13,276 nt of DNA, taken from JALONO01 sp038209965 (GTDB lineage Bacteria > Bacteroidota > Bacteroidia > Cytophagales > Thermoflexibacteraceae). Below the pieces are notes generated by a model that was given only the letters and a program-made list of their open reading frames with translations, had not been told where the DNA came from and made no database searches. This document shows, in pieces, positions 1-7,491 of this stretch. Position numbers and translations under genes: made by a program. The first letter of the stretch is position 1. Every line of letters starts with the position of its first letter. Location: the NCBI GenBank assembly GCA_038209965.1, contig JBBQXF010000130.1:1-13276 (forward strand), in the 5' to 3' direction.

Positions 1-486
1 GGGTTCAACCGGGAAAAGCGCGAGGGCGGCTTCAACCGCGAAGGTGGCACTGGCTTCAACCGGGAGAAGCGCGAGGGCGGCTTCAACCGCGAAGGCGGTT
101 CTGGCGGGTTCAACCGGGAGAAGCGCGAGGGCGGCTTCAACCGCGAAGGCGGTTCTGGCGGGTTCAACCGGGAGAAGCGCGAAGGCGGCTTCAACCGCGA
201 AGGTGGTTCTGGGTTCAACCGGGAGAAGCGCGAGGGCGGCTTCAACCGCGAAGGTGGTTCTGGCGGGTTCAACCGGGAAAAGCGCGAGGGCGGCTTCAAC
301 CGTGAAGGTGGCACTGGTGGGTTCAACCGGGAGAAGCGCGAGGGCGGCTTCAACCGCGAAGGCGGTTCTAGCGGGTTCAACCGGGAAAAGCGCGAGGGCG
401 GCTTCAACCGTGAAGGTGGCACTGGCGGGTTCAACCGGGAGAAACGCGAAGGCGGCGAAGGCGGCTTCAATCGTGAACGGCGCGAA
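1..486 (+). repeat. 54-bp in-frame tandem repeat array (about 9 copies) inside the pseudouridine synthase gene
   Basis: Units start at 1, 55, 106, 160, 211, 265, 319, 373 and 427. Most are 54 bp (18 codons); those at 55 and 160 are 51 bp, lacking one Gly codon, and the last is degenerate. Each encodes two FNRE modules separated by a KREGG spacer. Unit differences are synonymous (gaa/gag, cgc/cgt, ggt/ggc) or Ser/Thr (Ser for Gly once, at 370-372). Two sequence classes can be told apart by the gaa-aag and Gly-Gly-Thr codons (units at 1, 265 and 373) versus gag-aag and Gly-Gly-Ser codons (the others), so blocks seem to have been copied or homogenised. The array is cut by the window edge, so true copy number is unknown. 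Confidence 0.95.
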
Positions 487-1587
487 GCCAACGAAAGGCC
501 CCGGGTGAATACTTTTCAGCGGGAAGGCTACGAAAGCAATCGCTTTTTCTTGAAAAAACAACGACTGCTCACCGAATTGGAGAGTGATGGCTCAGAAACG
601 GTGCAGCCTGAAAACCAAGGGACAGACCAGCCCGTCGACAAACCAAAATACGATAAACCCTTTGACAAACGCGAAAGTGGAGTCGATAAAAAAAAAGGGC
701 AAGAATTTATAAAAAGAGAGGCATTTGAGCGAAATCGCCGTTCAAGGGACGGCGAAACCAGCGAAGAACGTCCCCGGGAGCGGAAGTCGCGCAGTGCTGA
801 CTCCCCGCAAACCCCTGAATATGATTTCCGCAAAATGCGCGAAATGGCTTCCCAAAGTGGCAAAGACACCAAAGAAAGCAATTTGATCCGGCTTAACCGG
901 TTTATTGCCAACGCTGGGGTTTGCTCACGCCGGGAAGCGGATGCGCTCATCAGTAAAGGCCGCATCATGGTCAATGGCCAAACGGTGACCGAACTGGGCT
1001 TTAAAGTCAAACCGACCGATGAGATCCGGCACAACCAAGATGTGCTCAAACGGGAACGCAAGGTGTATGTCCTATTGAACAAGCCCAAAGACTACCTCAC
1101 CACTACCGAGGATCCCGAAGAGCGGAAAACGGTGATGACCCTGGTTTCTGATGCTTGTGATGAGCGGATCTATCCAGTGGGCCGGTTGGATCGCAACACC
1201 ACCGGCTTGCTGATTCTGACCAATGATGGAGAAATGGCCAAGCGGCTTTCGCACCCTTCGCACAACATTAAGAAAGTGTATCAGTTGGAGTTGGAAACGC
1301 CGTTTGCCGAGACCGATTTTGAGAAGTTGACCACCGAAGGCATCACCTTGGAAGATGGCCCGATCAAACCCGACAAAGCGTATTACATGACTGACGACCG
1401 GATGGTATTGGGTATTGAACTGCACAGTGGGCGCAACCGCATCGTGCGGCGCATCTTTGAGCACTTCGGCTGCAAAATTATCCGGTTGGATCGTTCCACC
1501 ATTGCGGGCATTACCAAAAAAGGGATTGGCCGGGGCCAATGGCGCTATTTGACCGAGCAAGAAGTGATCCGCCTGAAGTACTTTTAA
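1..1587 (+). CDS. RluB/RsuA-family rRNA pseudouridine synthase with repeat-rich N-terminal tail (5' partial)
   Basis: Isomerises a specific uridine in rRNA to pseudouridine; most like RluB (23S) or RsuA (16S), and the target base cannot be told from sequence. Frame 1 is open from the first base, so the true start lies upstream; 528 codons are visible. Residues 1-162 are tandem GFNREKREGGFNREGGSG-type repeats. Residues 163-290 are a charged, probably disordered linker. An S4 RNA-binding domain begins near residue 296 (IRLNRFIANAGVCSRREAD). The catalytic domain follows: GRLDRNTTGLLILTNDG with the catalytic Asp at residue 397, and GRNRIVRR at 477-484, the conserved C-terminal motif of this family. 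A GTG at 505 is in frame but would drop the whole repeat tail; variation among repeats is almost wholly synonymous in this frame, so the tail is coding. Bacteroidota homologues often have low-complexity N-terminal extensions (recall). A terminator follows the stop codon by about 40 bp. Confidence 0.93.
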   Translation, partial: GFNREKREGGFNREGGTGFNREKREGGFNREGGSGGFNREKREGGFNREGGSGGFNREKREGGFNREGGSGFNREKREGGFNREGGSGGFNREKREGGFNREGGTGGFNREKREGGFNREGGSSGFNREKREGGFNREGGTGGFNREKREGGEGGFNRERREANERPRVNTFQREGYESNRFFLKKQRLLTELESDGSETVQPENQGTDQPVDKPKYDKPFDKRESGVDKKKGQEFIKREAFERNRRSRDGETSEERPRERKSRSADSPQTPEYDFRKMREMASQSGKDTKESNLIRLNRFIANAGVCSRREADALISKGRIMVNGQTVTELGFKVKPTDEIRHNQDVLKRERKVYVLLNKPKDYLTTTEDPEERKTVMTLVSDACDERIYPVGRLDRNTTGLLILTNDGEMAKRLSHPSHNIKKVYQLELETPFAETDFEKLTTEGITLEDGPIKPDKAYYMTDDRMVLGIELHSGRNRIVRRIFEHFGCKIIRLDRSTIAGITKKGIGRGQWRYLTEQEVIRLKYF

Positions 1588-1623
1588 CTTAGCTAGGCCC
1601 TGCCCAACGGCGCGGCCACTTAC

Positions 1624-1661
1624 AAGGCCATGGAACGAACCAACCGTTCCATGGCTTTTTT
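1624..1661 (+). terminator. Rho-independent terminator after the pseudouridine synthase
   Basis: A perfect 11-bp stem (gccatggaacg at 1627-1637 pairing with 1645-1655) closes a 7-nt loop and is followed by six T's at 1656-1661. It lies about 40 bp after the stop codon and fits a factor-independent terminator. Confidence 0.9.
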
Positions 1662-2308
1662 GTTGGGATGTTCCGGCGGAGTCGCGCGGTTCTCGGTTGT
1701 ACCGCGAACGGCCCTGCGCAAGCGGCCCGCTTGTCTTGTTTTTTCTTTTTTGGGCAAACAAAAGACAAGAAACAAGGCTGGGACAGGGGTTTGCCGAAAC
1801 GTCAGACCGGCTCCGAGCGCCACTTGAGCCGAAAACAGCGAAAAATAGTGAGTGGCTGGTAAAAAGTTAAGCCCGAGACTGCCTAAAATACAACCAACTT
1901 TGCTGCGTTTCCGCCCCAGTTGTGCTGTCTCCCCTTTTTTATCACCTACTTCCCCCTGTGCGTTGTGCGCCATTCCGCCAAAAATGAAGTGCCTCATGTT
2001 CATTAGTGAGCAGTTGCACCCCAAAATTGAACAATTGGACGGGCAATATTGGCCAAAAATCTAGCAAAGTGCTGATTGTCAAGCTGTTTGCTATTACAGC
2101 ACGATATGTGTTGTTTCCGTTTGGCAAAGCCAAGTATATTAAGTTATCTTTAAGCGTTCATTAGCATTTATTTCAATCATGTTTCGGAATTTGGTGCCGA
2201 CTTTTGCTTGGTAACCGGGCTAAATAATGGGTCTTAACCACAGTTTAGCCATTAAATTCCCTGATTGTCATTCATTTACCGATCTATTACTCATTCACTC
2301 GATTATTC
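1662..2308. other. Gene-free intergenic region with hairpin-rich GC block and A/T tract
   Basis: No convincing gene lies here; the open frames are short, overlap in several frames and have low-complexity translations. The left part (about 1675-1830) is structured. One stem is CGCGGT at 1685-1690 with ACCGCG at 1701-1706. A second is CAAGCG at 1719-1724 with CGCTTG at 1728-1733, followed by T-rich sequence to about 1756 that could act as a second terminator. A loose inverted repeat links the T-rich stretch at 1734-1756 with the A-rich stretch at 1757-1777. From about 1860 on the sequence becomes AT-richer and unremarkable until the candidate promoter at 2120-2152. Confidence 0.6.
2120..2152 (+). 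promoter_or_regulatory. Candidate Bacteroidota-type promoter upstream of the ABC ATPase gene
   Basis: TTTG at 2120-2123 and TATCTTTA at 2145-2152 (7 of the 8 bases agree with TAnnTTTG) are separated by 21 nt, close to the -33/-7 arrangement known for the primary sigma factor of Bacteroidota. It would leave an untranslated leader of roughly 150 nt before 2309. Pattern match only. Confidence 0.35.
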
Positions 2309-3196
2309 ATGGAACTTAAAATCTCCCACCTTTCCAAGACCTATGCCAATGGGGTGCAGGCTCTCAAAAATGTTAATTTGACCATCCAGCAAGGCATGTT
2401 TGGCCTGCTCGGCCCCAACGGAGCGGGCAAATCGTCGCTCATGCGCACCATTGCCACTTTGCAAGAGGCTGATAGTGGTGAAGTAACCTTGGATGGGGTC
2501 AATGTGCTCAAGGACAAGGAATCTGTCCGTCGGATGCTGGGCTATTTGCCCCAGGAATTTGGGGTGTACCCGCGCATCGATGCCCAGACCATGCTGGATC
2601 ACATTGCTACGCTCAAAGGGCTGACCAATTCCCGCGAACGCAAGGAAACGGTGGAAGCCCTGCTCCAGCGGGTCAACTTGTACCATGCCCGCAAAAAAAA
2701 CCTGGGCACTTATTCGGGCGGGATGAAACAGCGCTTTGGCATAGCCCAAGCCTTGATCGGTAGTCCGAAACTGATCATTGTTGACGAACCCACGGCTGGC
2801 CTGGATCCTGCCGAACGCAACCGGTTCCACAACTTGCTCTCCGAAATTGGCGAAAACACAATCGTGATCCTCAGCACCCACATTGTGGAAGACGTGAGCA
2901 ACTTGTGCTCCGACATGGCCATTATCTGCTTGGGCGAAGTGATGGCCCAGGGCAACCCGATTGACATCGTGGACAATATCCAGGGCAAAATCTGGAAAAA
3001 ATTGGTGGCCAAACAAGAAGTGGCCGAGCTGCGCAAAAATTTTAAAATCATCTCTACCCACCTCAAAGCGGGCAAGACCGAGATCCACGTTTTTAGCGAA
3101 GATTTCCCCGAAGCCGGTTTCGAGCCAGTGGATGCGGACCTGGAAGATGTTTATTTTAGCACCATTTCGGCCAAAGTAGATGTAGTGACGGTTTAA
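2309..3196 (+). CDS. ABC transporter ATP-binding protein (295 aa), partner of the permease/M1 fusion
   Basis: Cytoplasmic nucleotide-binding subunit of an ABC transporter (CcmA/NatA-like group). All nucleotide-binding motifs are intact: Walker A GPNGAGKS at 35-42 with Lys41, Q-loop Gln82, signature YSGGM at 135-139, Walker B LIIVDE at 155-160 with catalytic Glu160, D-loop AGLDP at 163-167 and switch His191. A C-terminal extension of about 80 residues follows the ATPase core, as is common in this group. The ATG at 2309 places the first strand (LKISHLSKTY) where the family expects it; no strong ribosome-binding site is seen, as usual in this phylum. The next gene, 196 bp downstream on the same strand, encodes membrane segments plus a peptidase, so this subunit very probably energises that protein. 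Substrate unknown. Confidence 0.93.
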   Translation: MELKISHLSKTYANGVQALKNVNLTIQQGMFGLLGPNGAGKSSLMRTIATLQEADSGEVTLDGVNVLKDKESVRRMLGYLPQEFGVYPRIDAQTMLDHIATLKGLTNSRERKETVEALLQRVNLYHARKKNLGTYSGGMKQRFGIAQALIGSPKLIIVDEPTAGLDPAERNRFHNLLSEIGENTIVILSTHIVEDVSNLCSDMAIICLGEVMAQGNPIDIVDNIQGKIWKKLVAKQEVAELRKNFKIISTHLKAGKTEIHVFSEDFPEAGFEPVDADLEDVYFSTISAKVDVVTV

Positions 3197-3250
3197 GCTG
3201 ATTGAATTGACCCAGTAACCATCCAATGTTTTGTGTTCAGCCCAAATTGG

Positions 3251-3279
3251 TTTGCGCTTGACAGAAAAACAAATCTTTG
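3251..3279 (+). promoter_or_regulatory. Possible internal promoter before the permease/peptidase gene
   Basis: TTTG at 3251-3254 and AATCTTTG at 3272-3279 (one mismatch to TAnnTTTG) are 17 nt apart, a little short for the Bacteroidota consensus. A TTGACA hexamer also lies at 3258-3263. Either could provide separate transcription of the downstream gene. Weak, pattern match only. Confidence 0.25.
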
Positions 3280-3320
3280 GCCAGCAAAGTAATCATCACC
3301 TTATCCCCAATCATTTTGCT

Positions 3321-3336
3321 GGGGGTAACAACCCCC
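3321..3336 (+). other. Small GC hairpin in the ABC intergenic gap
   Basis: GGGGGT at 3321-3326 pairs with ACCCCC at 3331-3336 around a 4-nt loop. No T-run follows, so it is not a classical terminator. It lies 57 bp before the start of the permease/peptidase gene and could mark RNA processing or differential expression within the ABC operon; this role is inference. Confidence 0.4.
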
Positions 3337-3392
3337 GAGGGCAATGAAAGCCGGCACTTCAAGTATTCATCCATCCAATCTATCATTCAACG

Positions 3393-6300
3393 ATGAAATC
3401 ATTCGGTCATATTTTCTTTTTTGAGCTAAAATACCGGTTGGGGCGGCTCCCAACTTATCTGTATTTCCTGCCTTTCTTTATCCTGATCATTATTTTGATG
3501 GTCAATGGGTTTATCAGTTTTGGCAGTGAAAAAGCGTATCTGAATTCCTCCCGGGCCATTCATAACCTGGTGGCCACGTTCAGTATTTTCTGCACCATGA
3601 TCGCTTCAGCCTTTATGGGCGTGCCCGTGTACCGAGATCTGGAACACAACACCAAAGGCTACTTTATGAGTTATCCCATTGGCGAAAAAGGCTACTTACT
3701 GGGCCGTTACCTTGGTTCGTTCGTAGTACTGTTTTTGGTTTGCCTTAGCATCCCGCTCGGACAGATGGTCGGGGCTGCCCTGGGGCCCGTCTTGGGCCTG
3801 GAAGAGGCCGATCGGTTTGGCCCGCTCAATTTTTCGGCCTATCTCAATGCCGTGGTCATTATCCTGTTGCCCAACTTGTTTTTCGTGGGAACGCTTTTCT
3901 TTTCACTCGTGGCCCTCACCCGCAAGATTTTTGCGGCCTACACGGGCAGTGTCCTGTTCTTCATTGCCTATTTGCTGGCCAACACCCTCACCCAAGACAT
4001 CGAGCAGCGCGATCTGGCCGCCATTTTGGATCCGTTTGGCCTCAATGCCTTGGGCAATGCCACCCGGTACTGGACACCAGTTGAGCAGAACACCTCCCTG
4101 CCACCGTTGGAGGGTGCGTTGCTTTGGAACCGCCTTTTATGGATCGGCCTTGGGCTGGCCATGTTGCTGTTTACCCTTTACCGCTTCAATTTTAATGATT
4201 TTGTCTCCAATAAAATTGGCAAGAGCAAATCAGAAAAAGCCGAGGAAGCAGCCGTGGGCCGGTTGCGTTTGCCCCAAGTGACCCAGAGCTTTACCACTGG
4301 CATTTATTTCCGCCAAATGTTCCGTTTGGCTTGGCTAGAATTCACCAACGTAGTGCGCGACATTTATTTCTTGGGGATTTTGTTGGGCGGAGTGCTGTTC
4401 TTGTTTTTGGATGGCTGGTTTGGTTCGCCCATCTACGGTACTCCCTCGCTGCCCACTACATTCGCCATGCTAGAGGTCAAAGATGACACCTATATCGTTT
4501 TTGTATTCATCATCCTGATTTTTTACACTGGTGAAGTGGTCCATCGCGATCGCTCGGTCAATTTCAACAATATTGCCGACGCGCTTCCCGTGCCCAACTG
4601 GATGATCTACGGCAGCAAATTCTTGGCCTTGGTCTATGTTGCTTTTATGTTGGTCAACCTGCCACTGGTCTGCGGCGTACTAAACCAAGTGGCGAGGGGC
4701 TATTTCAATTTTGAGTTTGGGATGTACTTCACGGATCTCTACTTGCTCGAGTTCCCCGAATATTTGCAATTGGCGATGCTGACTTTTTTTGTCCATATTT
4801 TGGTCAACAACAAGTTTCCGGGCCACGTGGTCTCCATCAGTATCTGGGTGCTATTGTTTGCCCTGCGCAACTTTGCCGAGTTGGATTACAACCTGTTCTT
4901 TTATAGCTACACCTCGGGCTACACCATTTCGGACATGAACGGTTTCGGCAGTTTCTTCAAATCCATGTTCACCTTCAATGGTTACTGGCTGGCGCTGGGC
5001 GCACTGTTGCTCACGCTGGGCAACCTGTTTTGGAACCGGGGGGCCGAGACCGACTGGCGCACCCGCTGGGCGGTGGCCAAACAACGGCTCAATCCCGTTT
5101 CGGGCGCATTGCTCTCCCTCTTCACCCTCATTTGGCTGGGGCTGGGCGGCCTGATCTACTACAACGTCAGTGTGCTGAACACTTACCAGACCGCCGATCA
5201 GGGCCGCGATGCCCAAGCGGCCTTCGAGAAACGCTACCGCAAACTGGAGCGGGTGCTCCAACCCAAAATCACCGACCTGAAACTCTACGCCGATCTCTTT
5301 CCCGAAGAGTTGCGCGCTACGGTGCGTGGTGTGGCCACCATGACCAACAAATGGGACCGCCCCATTGATACCCTCTATGTTTCGGTGACCGGTGGGCGCT
5401 TGCAATACCTCAAGATCAACGGCCAAGCACTGGAACCCATTTACCGCGACAGTATTATGACCGATCGCACCGGCAGCCAAGCCATGGGCGAGGCCAATAG
5501 CAAGGGCGAGCGCGGTTTTGTGTGGTACAAGCTGCCCAAGACCTTGGCCCCCGGCGACACGGCCACCATGGAAACCATGATGGTGCGCCAGCCCAAAGGC
5601 TTTGCCAACTCGGGTTTTGACCGGGAGTTGGTGGCCAACGGTACCTTTATCGGCGGTGGTATTCCCTCGTTTGGTTATCCGGGCATTGAACTGAGCAGCG
5701 ACAAGGAGCGCAAAAAACGCGGCCTGCCCGAGCGCAAATACAGCCAACCCCCGCAAGACGACAAATGGGGCCTGAGCAATCTGCTGTTCAACGATGATGC
5801 CGACTATATCACCTACGAGTGTGTGGTCAGCACTGCCCCCGACCAGTTGGCCATTTCGCCCGGATACTTGCAGCGCGAATGGCTGGACAAGGGCCGCCGC
5901 TATTTCCACTACAAAATGGAGGGTGAAATGGACATGTTCTTCAATCTGGTCTCGGCCCGCTACGCCGTGGCCAAAGATGTGTGGAACGGCCCCAAAGGCG
6001 AAAAAGTCAACATTGAGATTTTCCACCACCCCACACACCAGTACAATGTGGAGCGCTTCACCAAGAGCGTAAAGGCCAGCCTTGATTATTTTGGCACCAA
6101 CTTTACGCCCTATCAATACAAACAAATGCGCATCTTGGAGTTTCCGCGTTATGCTGGTTTTGCCCAATCGTTCCCCAACACCGTTCCCTACTCGGAGAGT
6201 TTTGGTTGGCTGGGCAATTTCAGCAACCCCGACGACACCGACTACGCCTTTTATGTGACTTCGCACGAGGTGGCGCACCAGTGGTGGGGCCACCAAGTCA

Positions 6301-7067
6301 CCCCGAGCAATACCCGGGGGGCCAATCAACTGTCCGAAACCTTGGCTGAATATTCGGCATTGATGGTGCTCAAAAACGCTTACAGCAACAATGCCATGCA
6401 AAAGTTCCTTCGATATGCGCTCGACCGCTACCTTTCGGGCCGGGCTAACGAGAGTAAATTTGAGGAAACGTTGTTCAACAACGACAGCCGCAGCTACGTG
6501 TGGTACCAGAAAGGGTCGCTCATTATGTATGCCCTGGCCGATTACATCGGGGAAGACAAACTCAACCAAGGATTGAAAAGTTTCTTGGACACCGCCGCCT
6601 TCCGGCCCCAAGCGCCGTTTGCAACTACGGGTGAGTTTTTGCCCTATCTCGAAGCCGTTACCCCGGATTCGCTCCAGTATTTTATCGAAGATAGCTGGAA
6701 AAAAATCGCCTTGTACGAAAACCGGGTTGTCAATGCCACCTACCAAAAAACCAAGGATAACGAGTATAAGGTCAAAATGACCGTGATGGCCAAAAAGATT
6801 TATTACGATGGGTTGGGCAAGGAAATCGGTACGGGCAAGGGCAAAAAGGACTACATCGATCTGGGAGTTTTTGCCGAAGACGGCAAGAATGCGCAAGGCA
6901 TGAAGGCCAAAACCCCGCTCTATCTCCAAAAACACTGGCTGGGCGAGGGCGAGCAGACCTTTGAGTTTACCGTCCAGGGCAAGCCCGTGAAAGCCGGGAT
7001 CGATCCGTACAATAAACTCATTGATCGAGTGCCCGAAGACAATTTAAAGGCCGTGGAAGAACAGTAG
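3393..7067 (+). CDS. ABC permease fused to M1-family (gluzincin) peptidase domain, 1224 aa
   Basis: A membrane protein with an outer metallopeptidase-like domain. Residues 1-270 and about 300-560 are two multi-span ABC-2-like permease halves (first segment about 20-44) joined by a polar Lys/Glu linker. A last membrane span lies near 570-592, and residues 600-1224 form the M1-like region, which should face the periplasm. Zinc site: HEVAH at 958-962 (His958, catalytic Glu959, His962), with Glu982 in LSETLAEY as the likely third ligand. WYQKG at 1037-1041 matches the VYEKG motif carrying the catalytic Tyr in PepN (here Tyr1038). Two departures from classical M1 enzymes: 19 rather than 18 residues separate His962 and Glu982, and the GxMEN exopeptidase motif is not visible; PYSESFG at 932-938 sits in its place. 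Similar fusions occur in other Bacteroidota (recall). It pairs with the ATPase upstream. Whether it exports, cleaves or senses a peptide is unknown. Confidence 0.92.
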   Translation: MKSFGHIFFFELKYRLGRLPTYLYFLPFFILIIILMVNGFISFGSEKAYLNSSRAIHNLVATFSIFCTMIASAFMGVPVYRDLEHNTKGYFMSYPIGEKGYLLGRYLGSFVVLFLVCLSIPLGQMVGAALGPVLGLEEADRFGPLNFSAYLNAVVIILLPNLFFVGTLFFSLVALTRKIFAAYTGSVLFFIAYLLANTLTQDIEQRDLAAILDPFGLNALGNATRYWTPVEQNTSLPPLEGALLWNRLLWIGLGLAMLLFTLYRFNFNDFVSNKIGKSKSEKAEEAAVGRLRLPQVTQSFTTGIYFRQMFRLAWLEFTNVVRDIYFLGILLGGVLFLFLDGWFGSPIYGTPSLPTTFAMLEVKDDTYIVFVFIILIFYTGEVVHRDRSVNFNNIADALPVPNWMIYGSKFLALVYVAFMLVNLPLVCGVLNQVARGYFNFEFGMYFTDLYLLEFPEYLQLAMLTFFVHILVNNKFPGHVVSISIWVLLFALRNFAELDYNLFFYSYTSGYTISDMNGFGSFFKSMFTFNGYWLALGALLLTLGNLFWNRGAETDWRTRWAVAKQRLNPVSGALLSLFTLIWLGLGGLIYYNVSVLNTYQTADQGRDAQAAFEKRYRKLERVLQPKITDLKLYADLFPEELRATVRGVATMTNKWDRPIDTLYVSVTGGRLQYLKINGQALEPIYRDSIMTDRTGSQAMGEANSKGERGFVWYKLPKTLAPGDTATMETMMVRQPKGFANSGFDRELVANGTFIGGGIPSFGYPGIELSSDKERKKRGLPERKYSQPPQDDKWGLSNLLFNDDADYITYECVVSTAPDQLAISPGYLQREWLDKGRRYFHYKMEGEMDMFFNLVSARYAVAKDVWNGPKGEKVNIEIFHHPTHQYNVERFTKSVKASLDYFGTNFTPYQYKQMRILEFPRYAGFAQSFPNTVPYSESFGWLGNFSNPDDTDYAFYVTSHEVAHQWWGHQVTPSNTRGANQLSETLAEYSALMVLKNAYSNNAMQKFLRYALDRYLSGRANESKFEETLFNNDSRSYVWYQKGSLIMYALADYIGEDKLNQGLKSFLDTAAFRPQAPFATTGEFLPYLEAVTPDSLQYFIEDSWKKIALYENRVVNATYQKTKDNEYKVKMTVMAKKIYYDGLGKEIGTGKGKKDYIDLGVFAEDGKNAQGMKAKTPLYLQKHWLGEGEQTFEFTVQGKPVKAGIDPYNKLIDRVPEDNLKAVEEQ

Positions 7068-7085
7068 GCCCTTGGCCAATCAAAG

Positions 7086-7123
7086 AAAAAGTGCAGTGGC
7101 CCTTGGTCGCTGCGCTTTTTTTG
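7086..7123 (+). terminator. Terminator closing the ABC/M1 operon
   Basis: An 8-bp stem (7092-7099 with 7109-7116, including two G-T wobbles) is flanked by five A's on the left and seven T's at 7117-7123, starting about 20 bp after the stop codon at 7067. This is a good factor-independent terminator. Confidence 0.85.
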
Positions 7124-7491
7124 TTCCCTAATGGCCATTTCGCAAACTGTTTAAATCCCCAAAGGATGTAATGATTATATACCATAAATTCAGGTGATTG
7201 AGCCGTCATTTCCCAGCCTCTTTTTTAAACTGTTACCTATCAAAAACGCTGCGATGTTGCTATTATACCTCTATTTTGAAGGTTTATCTACACTTTGGGG
7301 CTTTGAAAATGAAGGCAATTTTCAAGTTTGGATTTAAAAATGGTAATTTTTGTAATAAACCCTGATAAATACCCATTTCCAAAGGTAGGGCTGGGAAATA
7401 TTGGCTTTATATTTGTCCCTTTAAGTGAGTCATAAAGTGCAAATTCATAAAATAGGGTACTCAATTTTTTTTAAACAAAACAAAACTACTC
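7124..7491. other. AT-rich intergenic leader before the small secreted protein gene
   Basis: No gene is supported. A 27-codon open frame at 7254-7337 has nothing to back it. TATATTTG at 7408-7415 is an exact match to the TAnnTTTG -7 element, although no TTTG is found at the proper distance upstream; it would start transcription about 70 nt before the ATG at 7492. The final 30 bp are a T/A-rich leader without a Shine-Dalgarno sequence. Confidence 0.5.
7408..7415 (+). promoter_or_regulatory. Candidate -7 element for the secreted protein gene
   Basis: TATATTTG matches TAnnTTTG exactly, but the -33 TTTG is not seen at 19-21 nt upstream. The distance to the ATG is suitable for a promoter with a leader of about 70 nt. 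Confidence 0.3.

Noticed and set aside
44..508. 154-codon open frame (frame 2) through the repeat array
   Set aside because: It is open only because a 54-bp repeat without stops in one copy has none in any copy. Unit differences are synonymous in frame 1, which continues into the S4/catalytic domains.
505..1587. Start of the pseudouridine synthase at the GTG at 505
   Set aside because: Frame 1 is open and clearly coding upstream to position 1; the GTG encodes an internal Val.
1630..2133. Several 60-130-codon open frames between 1620 and 2133 on both strands
   Set aside because: They overlap one another and the terminator, have low-complexity translations, and no initiation or domain evidence.
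4851..6935. 694-codon open frame antisense to the permease/M1 gene
   Set aside because: The opposite strand has clear ABC-permease and zinc-peptidase motifs; the antisense translation has no recognisable domain and reflects codon bias.
7254..7337. 27-codon open frame in the AT-rich gap
   Set aside because: No ribosome-binding site, promoter, or composition supports it; open frames of this length occur by chance.
7446..7459. 14-bp sequence cataaaatagggta also found at 9537-9550
   Set aside because: One 14-bp match is not surprising in 13 kb (about 0.3 expected by chance on one strand) and the contexts differ.
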